Of a DNA stretch of 64,000 nucleotides, positions 50,771 through 61,519 are shown one piece after another (positions within the stretch are counted from its first letter, which is position 1; every line of letters begins with the position of its first letter). A model generated the notes under the pieces. The model was not told the origin of the DNA. It was given only the letters and a program-made list of their open reading frames with translations, and made no database searches. Source of the stretch: CAVVSQ01 sp963848825 (lineage in GTDB: Bacteria > Planctomycetota > Planctomycetia > Gemmatales > Gemmataceae). The stretch covers positions 682,001 through 746,000 of the forward strand of contig CAWKFA010000015.1 in the NCBI GenBank assembly GCA_963848825.1, in the 5' to 3' direction. The position numbers were made by a program, and so were the translations under genes.

Positions 50771-51181
50771 GGTCTCTTCTCTCCGGGTGTATCGTCAAAG
50801 GCTGGTTGAAATCTGCGGGACCTGGGGATAGGTGCGCTAAGCTACCATTTTTTCCAAATTGGCGCGAAATTGCAAATAAAAAAGGGGATAAATTGTTAAA
50901 ATGGAGAAAAAAAGTTGACTAATCCGGAAGTGTAATGTTCGATTAGCGCCCCAGTAAGGGCTGTGTTAACATTCGTAAATTGCTTTGCTGAAAGTACGTT
51001 ATGAAAATACATCTGTTCAGATGAGCTGTAACACGTGCTCGCGAGGTACGCCGGACATTGTTTGATTACCCCATTGGCATGGCCATAAGGACAGTTTCGC
51101 TCCGTGACATTTTGACTCAGGCTTGTTTAGCTGCCATCATCTTGACTCGACTGCCTTCGGCATGATTCACGACCCCGCCTG
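50771..51181. other. AT-rich intergenic region upstream of the giant gene
   Basis: About 410 bp, clearly richer in A and T than the rest of the window, with A-tracts near 50875-50920. It should contain the promoter of the giant gene (minus strand) and the end of the TonB receptor transcript. No open frame, tRNA or clear hairpin terminator was recognised. Confidence 0.5.
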
Positions 51182-53560
51182 CTAATAGGTAAGACGGAAC
51201 CCGAGATGGAAATTAAAGCCAGGCTGGAAAACTCCCGTCGTGGAAGGGGTGCGCAAGTCGAAAGCTTCCTGATAATCAACGTTCGTCAAGTTCTCGATCC
51301 CCGCCGTCACCAGGAAATTCTCTCGGATAAACCAGTAACTTTCTATGTTCAGGACGATAAAACCAGGAGTGGTGGTTTCCGACAGGCTTGACGCGACCTG
51401 GCTCTGCTCATTGACGAGCCGAGCGGTGAATTCCACGCCCCAGCGCTGTTGTTTCGCGGTGTCGTGAACCCGGAAGCCAACGCGACTATCCAGAGGATAA
51501 ATGCTGGGTAATGCCTGATGCAGGCTTAGATCACGGCCCGACGTGAAATTCATCGTCGCGAAGGGCGTCAACCAGGAAGTAAGGTCGTATTCGCTGTACA
51601 TCTCGAAACCGGAAAGACTTGCGTTCGGCGTGTTGATAAATACGAAGCCTTTCAGACCGGGCACCAGCTTGGTGGGATCTTTGCTGGCTGGCAGGTAGGT
51701 GATGTAGTCTTCGACGTGGGCGTAATAGCCACTTACCCCTGCCCGAAACCTGTCATAGTTGGCCTTCATGCCCAAATCCACCTGGTTGAGTTTCTCCGCC
51801 TTCAACGCCGGATTGCCCTGGCCATACACAAACGTGCCGCCATTTTGCAGCAGCGACAGGAAGGGGCCATCGCCGTAGAGTTCAACCAGTGTCGGCGCCC
51901 TTTCGGCGAAGCCATAAGCAGCCTGCACGGTAATTTCGTCGGTCAGTTTATAATCCGCGTTGCCGAAACCGGAAAACAGATTGAAAGTTCTCTGGTCCAG
52001 ACTGTTGGCGCCGAGATCGCTCATGATCTTGGCGTTATCCACCGTATTGGCACCAGCCCCGGCCCCGCCCGAAGGATCGAAAGGAAGCGGTGGTTGTGGA
52101 ACGGTGAGAGGTTGTTGGATTCCGGAGCGGATAAAATCGACCCGTCCGCCAGCCTTGAAGTTCAGACGATCGCTGGCGGGTACCGCCGTATCGAGAAATA
52201 GACCCGGGTCGAGCTGGCGAGCACGCGGTACCGGAAAATTGAAGGTTACCTGGCCAGGCGCCCCTGTGAAGAAAAAGGTATCAAATTCGTTGAGTGCCTG
52301 GGAGATATAGCGGAAATCACCACCGCCGGTGATCTGGAAGCCCTTGTCACGTCCAAATGTGTTGGCGTTACGGAAGCCCCACGAATTGTTATCGCCATTG
52401 GTGACCAGGTTCAAATTCAACTTTTGCGGGCCGGTGCTGCCGAGTAAGTTAGACAGCAATGGCGGCCGTCCGTTCAGGTCGTCGCCGTCAAAGCTGGTAT
52501 GGTTGTACCAGGTATCGAGTGTGCTCCGAAAGCTGTCGGCGTCCTTGTAAACGAGGCGCAGCGTAAGCGCATCGGTGATGAGGCTGTTGATGTCAGTCAC
52601 CGCGGCGGGAAACTCGACGTTACGCTGCATCGTTCGAAAGTATCGGAACTCCAGGCCCAGGTTTTGGTTGACGTTAACGCCCACCGCGAAATCCAAGTTC
52701 TGCATGTTGTAGCTGGAAGGTTCGGAAATGCCGCCGCCGGTCGTGTAATTGACGGCCGCCAGTACGTCCCAGCCGACCCGATAGCCCCAATCCGCGCTAC
52801 CGCCCCACACGGCTTGACGGCCACTCCAACCCTGGCCGTTCGTTTTATAGGAGACGCCGGTGCTGCCATGCCCCTCGAAATTGTCAAAACGCGGCGTGCC
52901 TACCGTTTGAATGTCTAGAAATGAAAAGCCCGGCCCGAGTCGGACGGTGTAAGGTCCCTTGATGACGACCACGTTGTCGACCAGTGTGGAATCGATACGG
53001 CTGACAATGGTGTCTAGATCGGGGCGTGTCGGAAAGAAGTAGCCGCCGTCCACCGTCGCGACGATCTGACCGCCAAAAAAGCCACGAATGTGGGGATCGG
53101 TGATGATCGGCGTTCGCCGTTGGACCTCGACGCCCAACGCCGCGGTCGACTTGCCCAGTAGGTCGCCGACGTCCGTCGTGGCCCGCGTGATCGCTTCGCC
53201 GCCGGAGACAATGTCATTGAGTGGCGTGTAGGTAGCTTGCTGGCCCTGCGTAAGTTCGCCGACGCCGCCACTTTTCAAAGTGGGCTGTTGCTGTGTCTGA
53301 CTCGGACGCTCGGCCAAAGGGATGTCTTCTGGAGTCGGCGGGGCCGTTCCGGCACTTGGCTCCTGGGCCTGGGCAACCAGTTGAATATTGCTTTTATTGC
53401 CGCTCGCGTTTGTTTTTGGAGCGCCGGTCTGGACGGAAGGGTTATTGTTAGCCGCGTTGGGTGGCGTGGATTGCTGGGCCGATAGGCTAGAGCAAACAAG
53501 GGAAGTCGACAGGACAGCAGCCGTCCGCCAAAACTTCGCCCTTTTCCTGATTTGCCGCAT
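51182..53560 (-). CDS. TonB-dependent outer-membrane receptor
   Basis: An intact 792-residue outer-membrane receptor that would import a siderophore, cobalamin, glycan or other ligand using TonB-ExbBD energy. AAGGAGGGACGATAG precedes the ATG, and a signal peptide (AVLSTSLVCSSLSAQ) follows. A glutamine/asparagine-rich linker leads to a plug domain (GVEVQRRTPIITDPHIRGFFGG, DNVVVIKGPYTVRLGPGFSF). The barrel runs to the C-terminus with family signatures AERAPTLVELYGDG, LKAEKLNQVDLGMK and a final aromatic residue (HLGFRLTY). The typical C-terminal ENLTNVDYQEAFDLRTP segment is present. No neighbouring uptake gene indicates the ligand. It lies 190 bp from the end of the kinase gene, upstream of the giant repeat gene on the same strand. 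Confidence 0.93.
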   Translation of the reverse strand: MRQIRKRAKFWRTAAVLSTSLVCSSLSAQQSTPPNAANNNPSVQTGAPKTNASGNKSNIQLVAQAQEPSAGTAPPTPEDIPLAERPSQTQQQPTLKSGGVGELTQGQQATYTPLNDIVSGGEAITRATTDVGDLLGKSTAALGVEVQRRTPIITDPHIRGFFGGQIVATVDGGYFFPTRPDLDTIVSRIDSTLVDNVVVIKGPYTVRLGPGFSFLDIQTVGTPRFDNFEGHGSTGVSYKTNGQGWSGRQAVWGGSADWGYRVGWDVLAAVNYTTGGGISEPSSYNMQNLDFAVGVNVNQNLGLEFRYFRTMQRNVEFPAAVTDINSLITDALTLRLVYKDADSFRSTLDTWYNHTSFDGDDLNGRPPLLSNLLGSTGPQKLNLNLVTNGDNNSWGFRNANTFGRDKGFQITGGGDFRYISQALNEFDTFFFTGAPGQVTFNFPVPRARQLDPGLFLDTAVPASDRLNFKAGGRVDFIRSGIQQPLTVPQPPLPFDPSGGAGAGANTVDNAKIMSDLGANSLDQRTFNLFSGFGNADYKLTDEITVQAAYGFAERAPTLVELYGDGPFLSLLQNGGTFVYGQGNPALKAEKLNQVDLGMKANYDRFRAGVSGYYAHVEDYITYLPASKDPTKLVPGLKGFVFINTPNASLSGFEMYSEYDLTSWLTPFATMNFTSGRDLSLHQALPSIYPLDSRVGFRVHDTAKQQRWGVEFTARLVNEQSQVASSLSETTTPGFIVLNIESYWFIRENFLVTAGIENLTNVDYQEAFDLRTPSTTGVFQPGFNFHLGFRLTY

Positions 53561-53750
53561 CTATCGTCCCTCCTTGTGGGAGCCATCAACGAACGAAATG
53601 GCCACGGACAATTGTCATCTCCTCACCTCATTCGACATTTTTTGGAGGATTATTGAAAAAAGACGGGTGGATTGGCCGGATTTATCGGAAATACCACCTT
53701 TGGCGGTCTTTCCGATTGTCGCGATCTCTGGGGGCAAGGTAAGAGAAGAG

Positions 53751-56700
53751 CTATTTTTTGGGAAAAAGGGCCAAAGTTTGACGCAAGTCGGTCAACTCGG
53801 AACGCATGACCTGGGCGTCGGGCGAGGTTGCCAGCTTGGTTTGGATGGTCGTGCACGTCTCTCTGAAAGCATCAAGGCTTTTTTTACTTACTTTGCTGGG
53901 ATTGGCATGGGCCCAACGACCCACAGCCGCGGCCCCGCTCAAAAACTGCTTGATAAGCACAAGCCGATCGTTGGGGGTGTCCTTGTTTCCGAGTGTTCCG
54001 TCATCCAGAATCAGCCCTTCAAGATCAACGAGCGTCAGATGAAAAGCCGAAAAAATCACATCACGTTCGTTGATCTTTTTTAGGCAGCTACTGACTTCCT
54101 CAAGGGCCTTGGTTTTTTTGGCTTCCTTGTCTTGACCCGTTTTGAGCGAGGACAAGGAATAAAGCGCCAGAGCGCGATAGTAGTGTCCGGTAGCCGCCCT
54201 CTTCCCCGCTTGGACCTCAAAAAGATAGTCACCCGGCGCGTCCGTCGCCAAAGCGACGTCGGCAATCGACAGCTTTTCCCGGGCACTGTCGCAACGTTTC
54301 ACAGCATCGCTGTAATTAGTCGCGGCCAAATCCTTGAGCTTGGCCGCTTCCTTGGGATCGTCAGTCACTTTTCTGGATGCCGCCAAGTTTTTGGCCGCTT
54401 TCCTGATGTCCTCGAGGGCATCTTTCATTTCCAGGTCGAACTGCTCCGCCTTGGACATGATGCTCCAGTTAAGGCTGGCGGCCTTGTCCCGGCCTTTTGC
54501 GTTAGCGGCCACTTCAATCGCTGTCTTGAATTCAGTGCTGGCTTCCTCGCTGGCCTTGGGCGAGCCTTCGCCAAGGAGGCATTTGGCCAGCCAATAGTGC
54601 CCTTCCGCGACTTCATCGGCGCAGGCCAGCGGGTCGGCTATAGTTTGGCGAAAATTCTTCTGAGCCTCGCTCCTGAATTCTCCCACCCTGGCTTTGTCCT
54701 TGCTGCTTTCGGACCAGCGGTAATAACATCTGCCGATGGTGAGGGGAAATTGCGCGAGGGTGTAGTCACGTTCCTTGGGCCCGGTTTTCACGGTGGCCCA
54801 CGCGTTTTTTAAGACATCAATGGCACGCTGGTAGTCTGCTTTTTCGGGCGACGCGTTGAGATATTCCACGTCTTCCAGGGCAAAGCCATAGGCCAGGGCA
54901 AGGCGAGCTGGTGAAGGATGCGACAGACCGGCCTCATAAACCGCCTTCGCGCTGGCGAACGCGGCCGCGATCGGCGGCTTCGCCAGTTCCGCCAACTCTT
55001 TTTCGTTTTTCTCGGTCTGCGCTTCCTTGCTCAGGTACATCTTCTTTTGCACGTTGTTGCCATATTCAAGGCAGATATTGCTGTGCAGGAAAAAGAGGGT
55101 GGCATCATCCTCATCGACGATGGCCGGGGCCTTTTTGATGGCTTCGGTGACAAAGTCGTAGGCCGACTTGTATTTCTCCAGCCGCGGCCCAAGGGCCCGT
55201 TCCTTCCAGGCTTCATTGCGGAGGGCTAGCGCAGCGCTGCGTCACTGCTCGACTGCCGTCCTCCCGTTCTGGAGAACTCAACCGCCGCGCGGGCCAGTTT
55301 TTCCAGGGGTGCCCATTGTTCGGGTGTCATCTCGTCGATGCCCGCTTGCTGCGCCGCCGCGAATACCTTCCCGGCCAAGAATTCGCCCCGTTCGGTCGCG
55401 GTAAAAGCGTCCGGTACTTTCGCCGCGATGGAGCAAGCCTCGTCATAGGCAAGGAATGCTTCTTCCTTCGCGTCTTCCGCTGCCCAGCGCTGGTCCGGAT
55501 GAACGCGCATTAACCAACCCTTGGCGGCGAGCCACAGGGCTTGGCGTTTGGCAACCACTGGGTTCGTCGCAACCAACTTCGTCGATGCGACGCTCAGCGC
55601 GGGGTCGATGATGCTTTTCCAGTCGTCCAGCGAAATCGTCTTGTCAGCGGAGGAGCGGCTGGCGGCGAGTTCTTGCCGGATCAGCTGATAGGAATCGGCT
55701 GTCACCAGCGTGAAGAATTGCCGTTCTTGTTTCGCCAGTTTCCGCGCGTCGGTCAGCGCCTTCGTCGCTGAGATCGGCGCCTATTTCCCAGTCGGCGTCC
55801 CGTTTGGTGAGTGCCGCCATGGCCAGTGTTTGCCGGGAAGCCGCGGTAAGCCCGCCAAGGTTGGGTTTTCCCAGGTCGCCATCGCTCAGCCACTTGCCGG
55901 CCCCCAGAAGGTAGCGATAGGTCTTATCGGCCTTGGTTCTGTCGTCCTGATAGAACAGGTCGTTCTCATCCCGCAGGCTGGCTCCGGCTTCCTGCAAGAG
56001 GTTCGCGGCTCGATCGCGTCGTTCCTGAACGCTGGTCAGGCACTTGGCCGTTGCCGGAATCAGGGCGAGCAGGATATCGGCGGCAGCAATGCGATTTGAC
56101 GTGCTCTTCGCCTTGGACAAGGCCAGGACATAGCGGGCATAGGAATAGGCGGCGTCGCTGGCGTCGATTTCAGCCAGGTAAACTTCAGAGAACTTATCGT
56201 CACTCTTTCCCAGCAGTAGTGCGGGTGCCTCCAGGACACACTCCTGGCGGCATGCCTTGACCCACGAATTGGTCGGGTCGGCTTTTTCGCAATCCGCAAG
56301 ACGTGCTTTCCAGCCGTCGTCATTCTTGGGCCACGTTAGCACGCTACTCTCAACGAACTTGGCCATGGCCCGGCGGAAGGCACTGGGATCATCGACGTAG
56401 CTTTGACCATCTTCGAGTAGAAAGAGGTCCCGCTGGCCGAGGGTCGCGTTGTCCTTGGCGAATTGGTCCGCCAATTCATACAGAGACCGGTACCAGGCTT
56501 CTTTCCACTGGCGGGGACCGGCAAAAGCAGCCTCCTTTTGCTCAAACAGGGCCTTGCGGTCCTCATCAAAAGTCGCGCGCGAGGCATTTTGAGTCTTATG
56601 GTCATCAATAGACCGGTTGAGCTTCTTGAGAGCCACTAATACCGCATCCTCGGGAACCTCCGGGACCGGCACCGGTGTTTCATCTTTTTTCGTTTCTTTC

Positions 56701-58837
56701 ACGACAGGGGGCGTCTCGATCTTATCTTCTTTGGGTTCCTTGGGTTCTTCGGTCTTCTGGGGAACTTTGGGCGGAATTGGCTTTGGTTCAACTTTGGCGA
56801 CTACCTGGTTTTTCAGATCGTCCTTCTCTTGGGGCCCAAAGGGCCAGAGGACCAACACCACCAGCGCCGCTACCAGCCCTATCATTGCGCCCAGGCCGAT
56901 AATTACCTTGCCGGCATTGCCACCGGACGCCTCGGGCCTGAGCGTTGTCGTGCCCATGGCTTCCGAATAGCTGCTCGTGGCGGGTGAGCTCGTGGTCGAC
57001 TGTCCGCGCGCGGAGGTTTGCCCCGCCGCGACAGGTTTCGGCGCCGTAGGGGCGCGTGATGCGGCGAGCGCTGGGCTTCGGCGCCACGTGCATCCGGGCG
57101 TGGCGTCATTGGGCCTGACGGGCCGATGGTGCCCAAGGAATCCGAGAAGTCATCCAGGTGTTCGTAGCTGCTTTGTGGGTGATGGGGCGTCTTTTCGGGC
57201 TTGAAGGGCGGGTCGGTGTCGGCTCCGGGAGAACGCGCCTCGCCAGGGTGCTTGGTGGGACTTTTTTTCAACTCCCGTGCAGCCTCTGCCCGCGCTACGG
57301 GTTGCTGCGCCATGGAGAGGTCAGTTTCGTTGGTCGTGAGCGTTGGGTGTGGGTTCTCTCGCTCGTTGCCATCGTTGGGCCGTCCCGAGCCTGGCGGATT
57401 GGTTGATGGAGTTTCCGAACCGGGATCGCCCCCTGGCCCGGAGTCCTCCTTGGGTATCGCGATGGTCGGCTCTCCCGGCACACCGACTGGCTCAGCCTTG
57501 CGACGACGTTTCTTTCTGGGCAGCGCATGCTTGAGGCTTTCGACGAATTCCAGGCAGGAGGCAAAGCGCGCCGCTGGGTCCTTGGACAGGCCTGCGCAGG
57601 ATGACGTCCCGCTCCCCCTGCGACAGTTTGGCGTCCAGGTTCGGCGTGCCCGAGGTATGCGCCTTGTAGAATTCGCCCCACGATTTGCCTTTGAAAACAC
57701 GCTTCCCCTGGCGCAATTCCGCATACGTGACCACCAGGCTATATTGATCGCTGCGCCGCGAAACGCTGTTCCGAAAGACTTCTGGGGCCATGAAGGGCAG
57801 GCTGCCAAGCGGCGGTGCCGATGTGGTGCGGCCATGATGCAAAAGTTTGGCGGCGCCCAGGTCGGCCACCATGGCATGGTCGCCAATGAGAAGAATGTTC
57901 TCCGGCTTGATGTCGCGGTGCACGATCTTTTGTCTTTGGAGATAGTCCAGTGCGTCCGCCGCATCCTTGACGTAACCCAATAGCTCCTGCACGGGGATGC
58001 CCGACTTGCCCTCTTTTTGGTGTTTCGCCAGGCACTCCCGCAGGTTACCGCCGCTGGCGAGCTCCATGAGAATTACGAGTTGCCCGCGTTCCTGTTCGAC
58101 CCAAAAGGATTCGGGCAAAAGAATGAACGGATGCTTGAGGTTCTTTATTTTTTCGAGGGCGTCCAGCTCCATCCGGGCCGCGTCGGTGTCGAGCGGGTGC
58201 GAGATGATCTTGAGGGCTTTTTCGATGTTGCCCTTGGTATCGAGGACCTTGTAGACCTTGCCGTAGCCCCCGTCCCCCAGAACGCCTTGCACTATGAAAT
58301 GATCCGCGATGATCTTGCCGGCGACGACCTCGCGATTGAATGGGTCGGAAGTGCGCAGGGGAATGGCACTGGAGGCGGCGGCCGGTGCGGACGCGGAAAC
58401 ATTTCCCTTTTTACCGGCTAGGCCCTCCTTTTCCAGCGCCTGGCGAGGTCCGGGTCCTTCTCGAATTGTTGGGGAAAGCGTTTTTTATAACTCGTCACCG
58501 AAACGCGCATATTGCGCATCTTGCGAACCAGGCATTCCTCGAGAATCAAGTTCGCGCTCAGGTTGTCGGTGCCACCGAGCTCTGGATATGTCTCAAGATA
58601 ATAATCGAGCTCCCAGGGAAGTGCGTTCTGCGAGCGAAAGGGCATCTCTGTCTTGATTAGCTCATAGAGCACCGCCAGGCGCAATTCCTTGCCACAGGAA
58701 TCGAGGAGGGGCGCCAGGTCAGGTACGGGCCCCGAGCCATCGTATTCCTTCCAGGCATCGGATAGCTGTTCGCTCAATTCCTCAATGCGCGTGTAGTCCC
58801 CCGTAGGATATTGACCAAGTTCATCCGGAGGAATCAT
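53751..58837 (-). CDS. Giant Ser/Thr protein kinase with membrane helix and helical C-terminal region (five frame breaks here)
   Basis: About 1695 residues when joined. I start at the ATG at 58837 (MIPPDELGQY), preceded by GAGG. A helical N-terminal extension (ELDYYLETYPELGG and SYKKRFPQQFE) is typical of planctomycete kinases. The Hanks-type domain shows GDGGYGKVYK, ALKII, HRDIKPENIL, ADLGAA (in place of DFG) and MAPEVF, so it should be active. A Pro/Glu/Thr-rich linker follows, then one helix (VIIGLGAMIGLVAALVVLVL) and about 1000 residues of helical, TPR-like sequence predicted outside the inner membrane. Frames change near 58435, 57590, 57055, 55765 and 55245. It lies 272 bp downstream of impE/tagJ on the same strand, which suggests control of the type VI-like apparatus, as PpkA does elsewhere; that is inference. 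Confidence 0.8.
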
Positions 58838-58930
58838 CAGAAACGCCTCGGGTCTCTCGAAGCTTAAACGACGGTTACCAATAGTGCGAGCGGTTGGCAG
58901 GGATGGGGGGAACCGAAAACCGCGATCTTC

Positions 58931-58958
58931 ATTGTAAACCAAGAATTTATGCTTGCAA
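58931..58958 (-). promoter_or_regulatory. Candidate promoter before the kinase gene
   Basis: On the minus strand TTGCAA (58958-58953), a 16-base spacer, then TACAAT (58936-58931), about 95 bp before the proposed kinase start in an AT-rich patch. The match is moderate; it suggests the kinase can be transcribed separately from impE. Confidence 0.33.
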
Positions 58959-59108
58959 GTAAAATATCGAGGTTTGTAAAGGGGCTGTAACGTGGGCCCC
59001 GTCGGCGCCTCAAGTGTAACCTGCCGGCGAGCCCGCAATTCCACTTGGGCCGCACTGATACTCGCGGTCATTCACGGGCGCAAAATATTTGAGGGCTTGC
59101 GGTTGTGC

Positions 59109-59906
59109 CTAGGCGGGATTGATCGTCAGCGCTTTTATTTCCAGAATCGAATGCTCCTGGTCGCCGACGAGGAACATGCGCTGGCCAAAGCCGCGGATTC
59201 GCGCGCCCGCTTCGCCCCGCCAATCGGTAAGCCGTCCCAGGCGGACCTGGTCATCGGCGTCGGCGGCGGAGCCGGTGTAAAGGACAGGCAAAAACACGTC
59301 GCCGTCAGGGCCGCCGCGAAGGCTCATGTGTGCCCCGCGCCACATCAGGTCACGCGGCGTTTCCAGGTCGTGGAGTTCGAGCGACTCCACGAGCTGAAAC
59401 GGGATCCAGTAATACTTGCCCGTGGTGGCGAACACCTCGAAGAAGCAGGCCGTAAGGTCATCCAGGTCACGCAGCCCCTCGAAGGGTTGACCATCACGGG
59501 TGCCGGTGATCGGCGGCGTCTCCTCCGCGACCTTGGTCAGCAAAGCGGCGGCCTCAGCCCCTTTGCCCTCGCGAATCAGGATGGATGCTTCCAAATGCTT
59601 CTGCAGGTTCGGCGTGATGTCCTGGTTGATGAACTCGGGCAGCCTGCCTTCCTTGAAGAACTGCTGCCGCGCCTCTTCTGCACGCAATAGTTGACGGAAC
59701 TGGACGACCTCGATCCCCGCTTCCATTCCTTGCTGCGCCACCATGTCCAGTTGCCGGTCGGCCCTCTCCAAATCGCCCGACAGGCATAATAACTCGCACA
59801 GAAAGCCACGTTTGCCGGCATCGGTCGGATTCTTTTTGACATCCTCCAGCGCGGCAGTGACTGCGTCGTTGAGCTTGCCGGCCTGGTAATGTTCCTTTGC
59901 ATTCAT
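59109..59906 (-). CDS. impE: ImpE/TagJ-family type VI secretion accessory protein
   Basis: An intact 265-residue ImpE-family protein (also called TagJ or SciE type). The N-terminal half is TPR-like (EHYQAGKLNDAVTAALEDV, with further helical pairs). The C-terminal half has the family stretches FEGLRDLDDLTACFFEVF, TTGKYYWIPFQLVESLE and LETPRDLMWRGAHMS, then VFLPVLYTGS and LRLGRLTDW. In proteobacterial systems TagJ binds the sheath component TssB and assists ClpV-driven recycling. The ATG follows CGGAG. No tssB, tssC or clpV is in the window, so its partner must be elsewhere if the classical role holds. It sits upstream of the giant kinase on the same strand and is divergent from fabI. Confidence 0.88.
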   Translation of the reverse strand: MNAKEHYQAGKLNDAVTAALEDVKKNPTDAGKRGFLCELLCLSGDLERADRQLDMVAQQGMEAGIEVVQFRQLLRAEEARQQFFKEGRLPEFINQDITPNLQKHLEASILIREGKGAEAAALLTKVAEETPPITGTRDGQPFEGLRDLDDLTACFFEVFATTGKYYWIPFQLVESLELHDLETPRDLMWRGAHMSLRGGPDGDVFLPVLYTGSAADADDQVRLGRLTDWRGEAGARIRGFGQRMFLVGDQEHSILEIKALTINPA

Positions 59907-60290
59907 CGATTGCGAGCTCCGAAAGTGCCTGGAGAGACAGCGGGTGGATTACGCGAGTTTGGTTCGACTAACTTTATCCGCCATTACTGGCTTTTTGTCA
60001 ACTTTTATTGCTGCCAGGTGAATCTGACACGGCTGCGGTTGGCGCCTGCCTTACTCCGAAGGAGTTAAATCAACTGGTGCGGATGATACAAATCCTTCAG
60101 AAAAGTAGCAGATTCGGCGACGTCCCATTGCCTGCCATTAGCATGTAAGCCCGCTGTGCGCGCGACGTGTCCCCGTTGCTCACGTGCCGCGCTTCCTCTT
60201 GTCCAGTTTTCCCCATTTTGCTAGACCAGTGGAGAATATTTTACTTTGGCTCGGCAAGCGCGGGCCAATGGTTTTTTCCGTGAGATCGCC
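59907..60290. other. Divergent intergenic region between impE and fabI
   Basis: About 380 bp. A small ACTCC-GAA-GGAGT hairpin lies at 60053-60065. The part just before fabI is AT-rich (60235-60248) and may hold its promoter. No gene or RNA is recognised; a minus-strand frame here overlaps fabI and is a shadow. Confidence 0.45.
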
Positions 60291-61179
60291 ATGGTCCCAA
60301 TATCGTTGGAAGGCAAGGTTGCCCTGGTCACCGGGGTCGGCGACAACATGAGTTTCGCCTGGTTTATTGCCAAGGCATTGCAAGCTGCCGGCGCCCGTCT
60401 GGTGTTCGCGTCCCACCCGCGCATGGTGAACATTGTCAAGAACCTTCTCGAGTCGGAAAAGACTGACGATGTCGAGGCCCGCGTTTTGCCCTTTGGGGCA
60501 GGCAGCCTCAAGCCTGAAATGGTGATCGCTTGCGACGTGGGCTATGACACCTTGGAAGACGTCGATGAAAAGACACGTAACGACCGGCGCTGGAACAAGC
60601 ATGGCGACTTCAGCATCAAGGGCATGGTCGATCAGGTTACGCCCAAGTACGGCGGCATCGATATTTTGCTACATAGTGTCGCTTTTAGCGCGGAGATCAA
60701 GAACAAGGCCATCGATACGACCCGTAAAGGTTACCTCAATGCGCTAAGCGTTAGCGCCTACTCGCTCACGGCGCTGGCGCAGTGCCTGCGCCCCGCTCAT
60801 GGAGAATCGCCCGGGCGGCGCCTCCATTGTCGGCTTGAGCTACCTGGGTGGCGATCGCGTGGTGCCCCATTACGGCGGCGGTATGTCAACGGCCAAGGCG
60901 GCCCTGCAAATCGACGCCAAACAGCTTGCGCACAATCTGGGCTCGAAGAACATCCGCGTCAATATTATCTCGGCCGGGCCATATGCTTCGCGCGCGGCCA
61001 GCGCCATCGGCGACATGGACCAGATGATCAGCTATGCCGCTCAGCGTTCCCCGTTGCCACGCGGCATCACGCCGGATGAGGTTGCCAACGCGGCGCTCTT
61101 TTTGTGCAGCCCGCTCGCCTCCGCCATCACGGCCCACGTCCTCTATGTCGACTGCGGCTACAATGCGATGGGCGTTTGA
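60291..61179 (+). CDS. fabI: Enoyl-ACP reductase, plant/Chlamydia-type FabI (frameshifted here)
   Basis: About 296 residues when joined; reduces trans-2-enoyl-ACP with NADH in the last step of fatty acid elongation. The ATG at 60291 opens VPISLEGKVALVTGVGDNMSFAWFIAKAL, split here as the Gly-rich NAD site. The active-site segment is SYLGGDRVVPHYGGGMSTAK, with Tyr and Lys eight residues apart. YGGGMS-AKAAL and the ending SPLASAITAHVLYVDCGYN are the pattern of plant, apicomplexan and chlamydial enzymes rather than the E. coli type. The frame changes at a CCCC run near 60795; one C fewer restores CLRPLMENRPGGASIVG. An essential gene is unlikely to be broken, so this is probably an assembly error. 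Its stop shares one base with the next ATG. Confidence 0.9.
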
Positions 61180-61463
61180 TGTCCGCCGAGCCCCGCAATC
61201 CGTTCTATTTTTTGCTATTATTGGCGAGCCTGGTGTTCGTGCTGACCGCCCTGGCATATGCCGTCGTGCCTGTTCTTGAAGAAAAAGCCCTGCAGGCCGG
61301 CGAAATCCCGCCGCCATCTCCCTTTCGCGATAACCTTCGAGTCGATGGTTGGAAATGGCTTCTCGCGGAAGTGGCCGTCATGATTGTCGCCGGCGTGGCG
61401 AGTATGGCGCTCGACCGTATACGCAGCCTGCGCAGGGAACGCGCCGAGCGCCCGCCGGAGTAA
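61179..61463 (+). CDS. Small two-helix membrane protein, unknown function
   Basis: A 94-residue protein not assigned to a family. Its ATG overlaps the fabI stop (TGATG), so it is translationally coupled. Two hydrophobic stretches (FLLLLASLVFVLTALAYAVV and LLAEVAVMIVAGVASMAL) indicate a hairpin inner-membrane protein with a basic C-terminus (RIRSLRRERAERP). The region between the helices is proline-rich. Its coupling to fabI and position just before ligA suggest only shared expression; no function is inferred. Confidence 0.72.
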   Translation: MSAEPRNPFYFLLLLASLVFVLTALAYAVVPVLEEKALQAGEIPPPSPFRDNLRVDGWKWLLAEVAVMIVAGVASMALDRIRSLRRERAERPPE

Positions 61464-61519
61464 GGCAGGATCAGGTGCTTGTGGCGCGGGCTAAAAACTC
61501 GCGCCGCGGAGTTTTTGCC

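Noticed and set aside
60180..60602. Minus-strand frame over the fabI start
   Set aside because: Overlaps the conserved NAD-binding region of fabI on the other strand.
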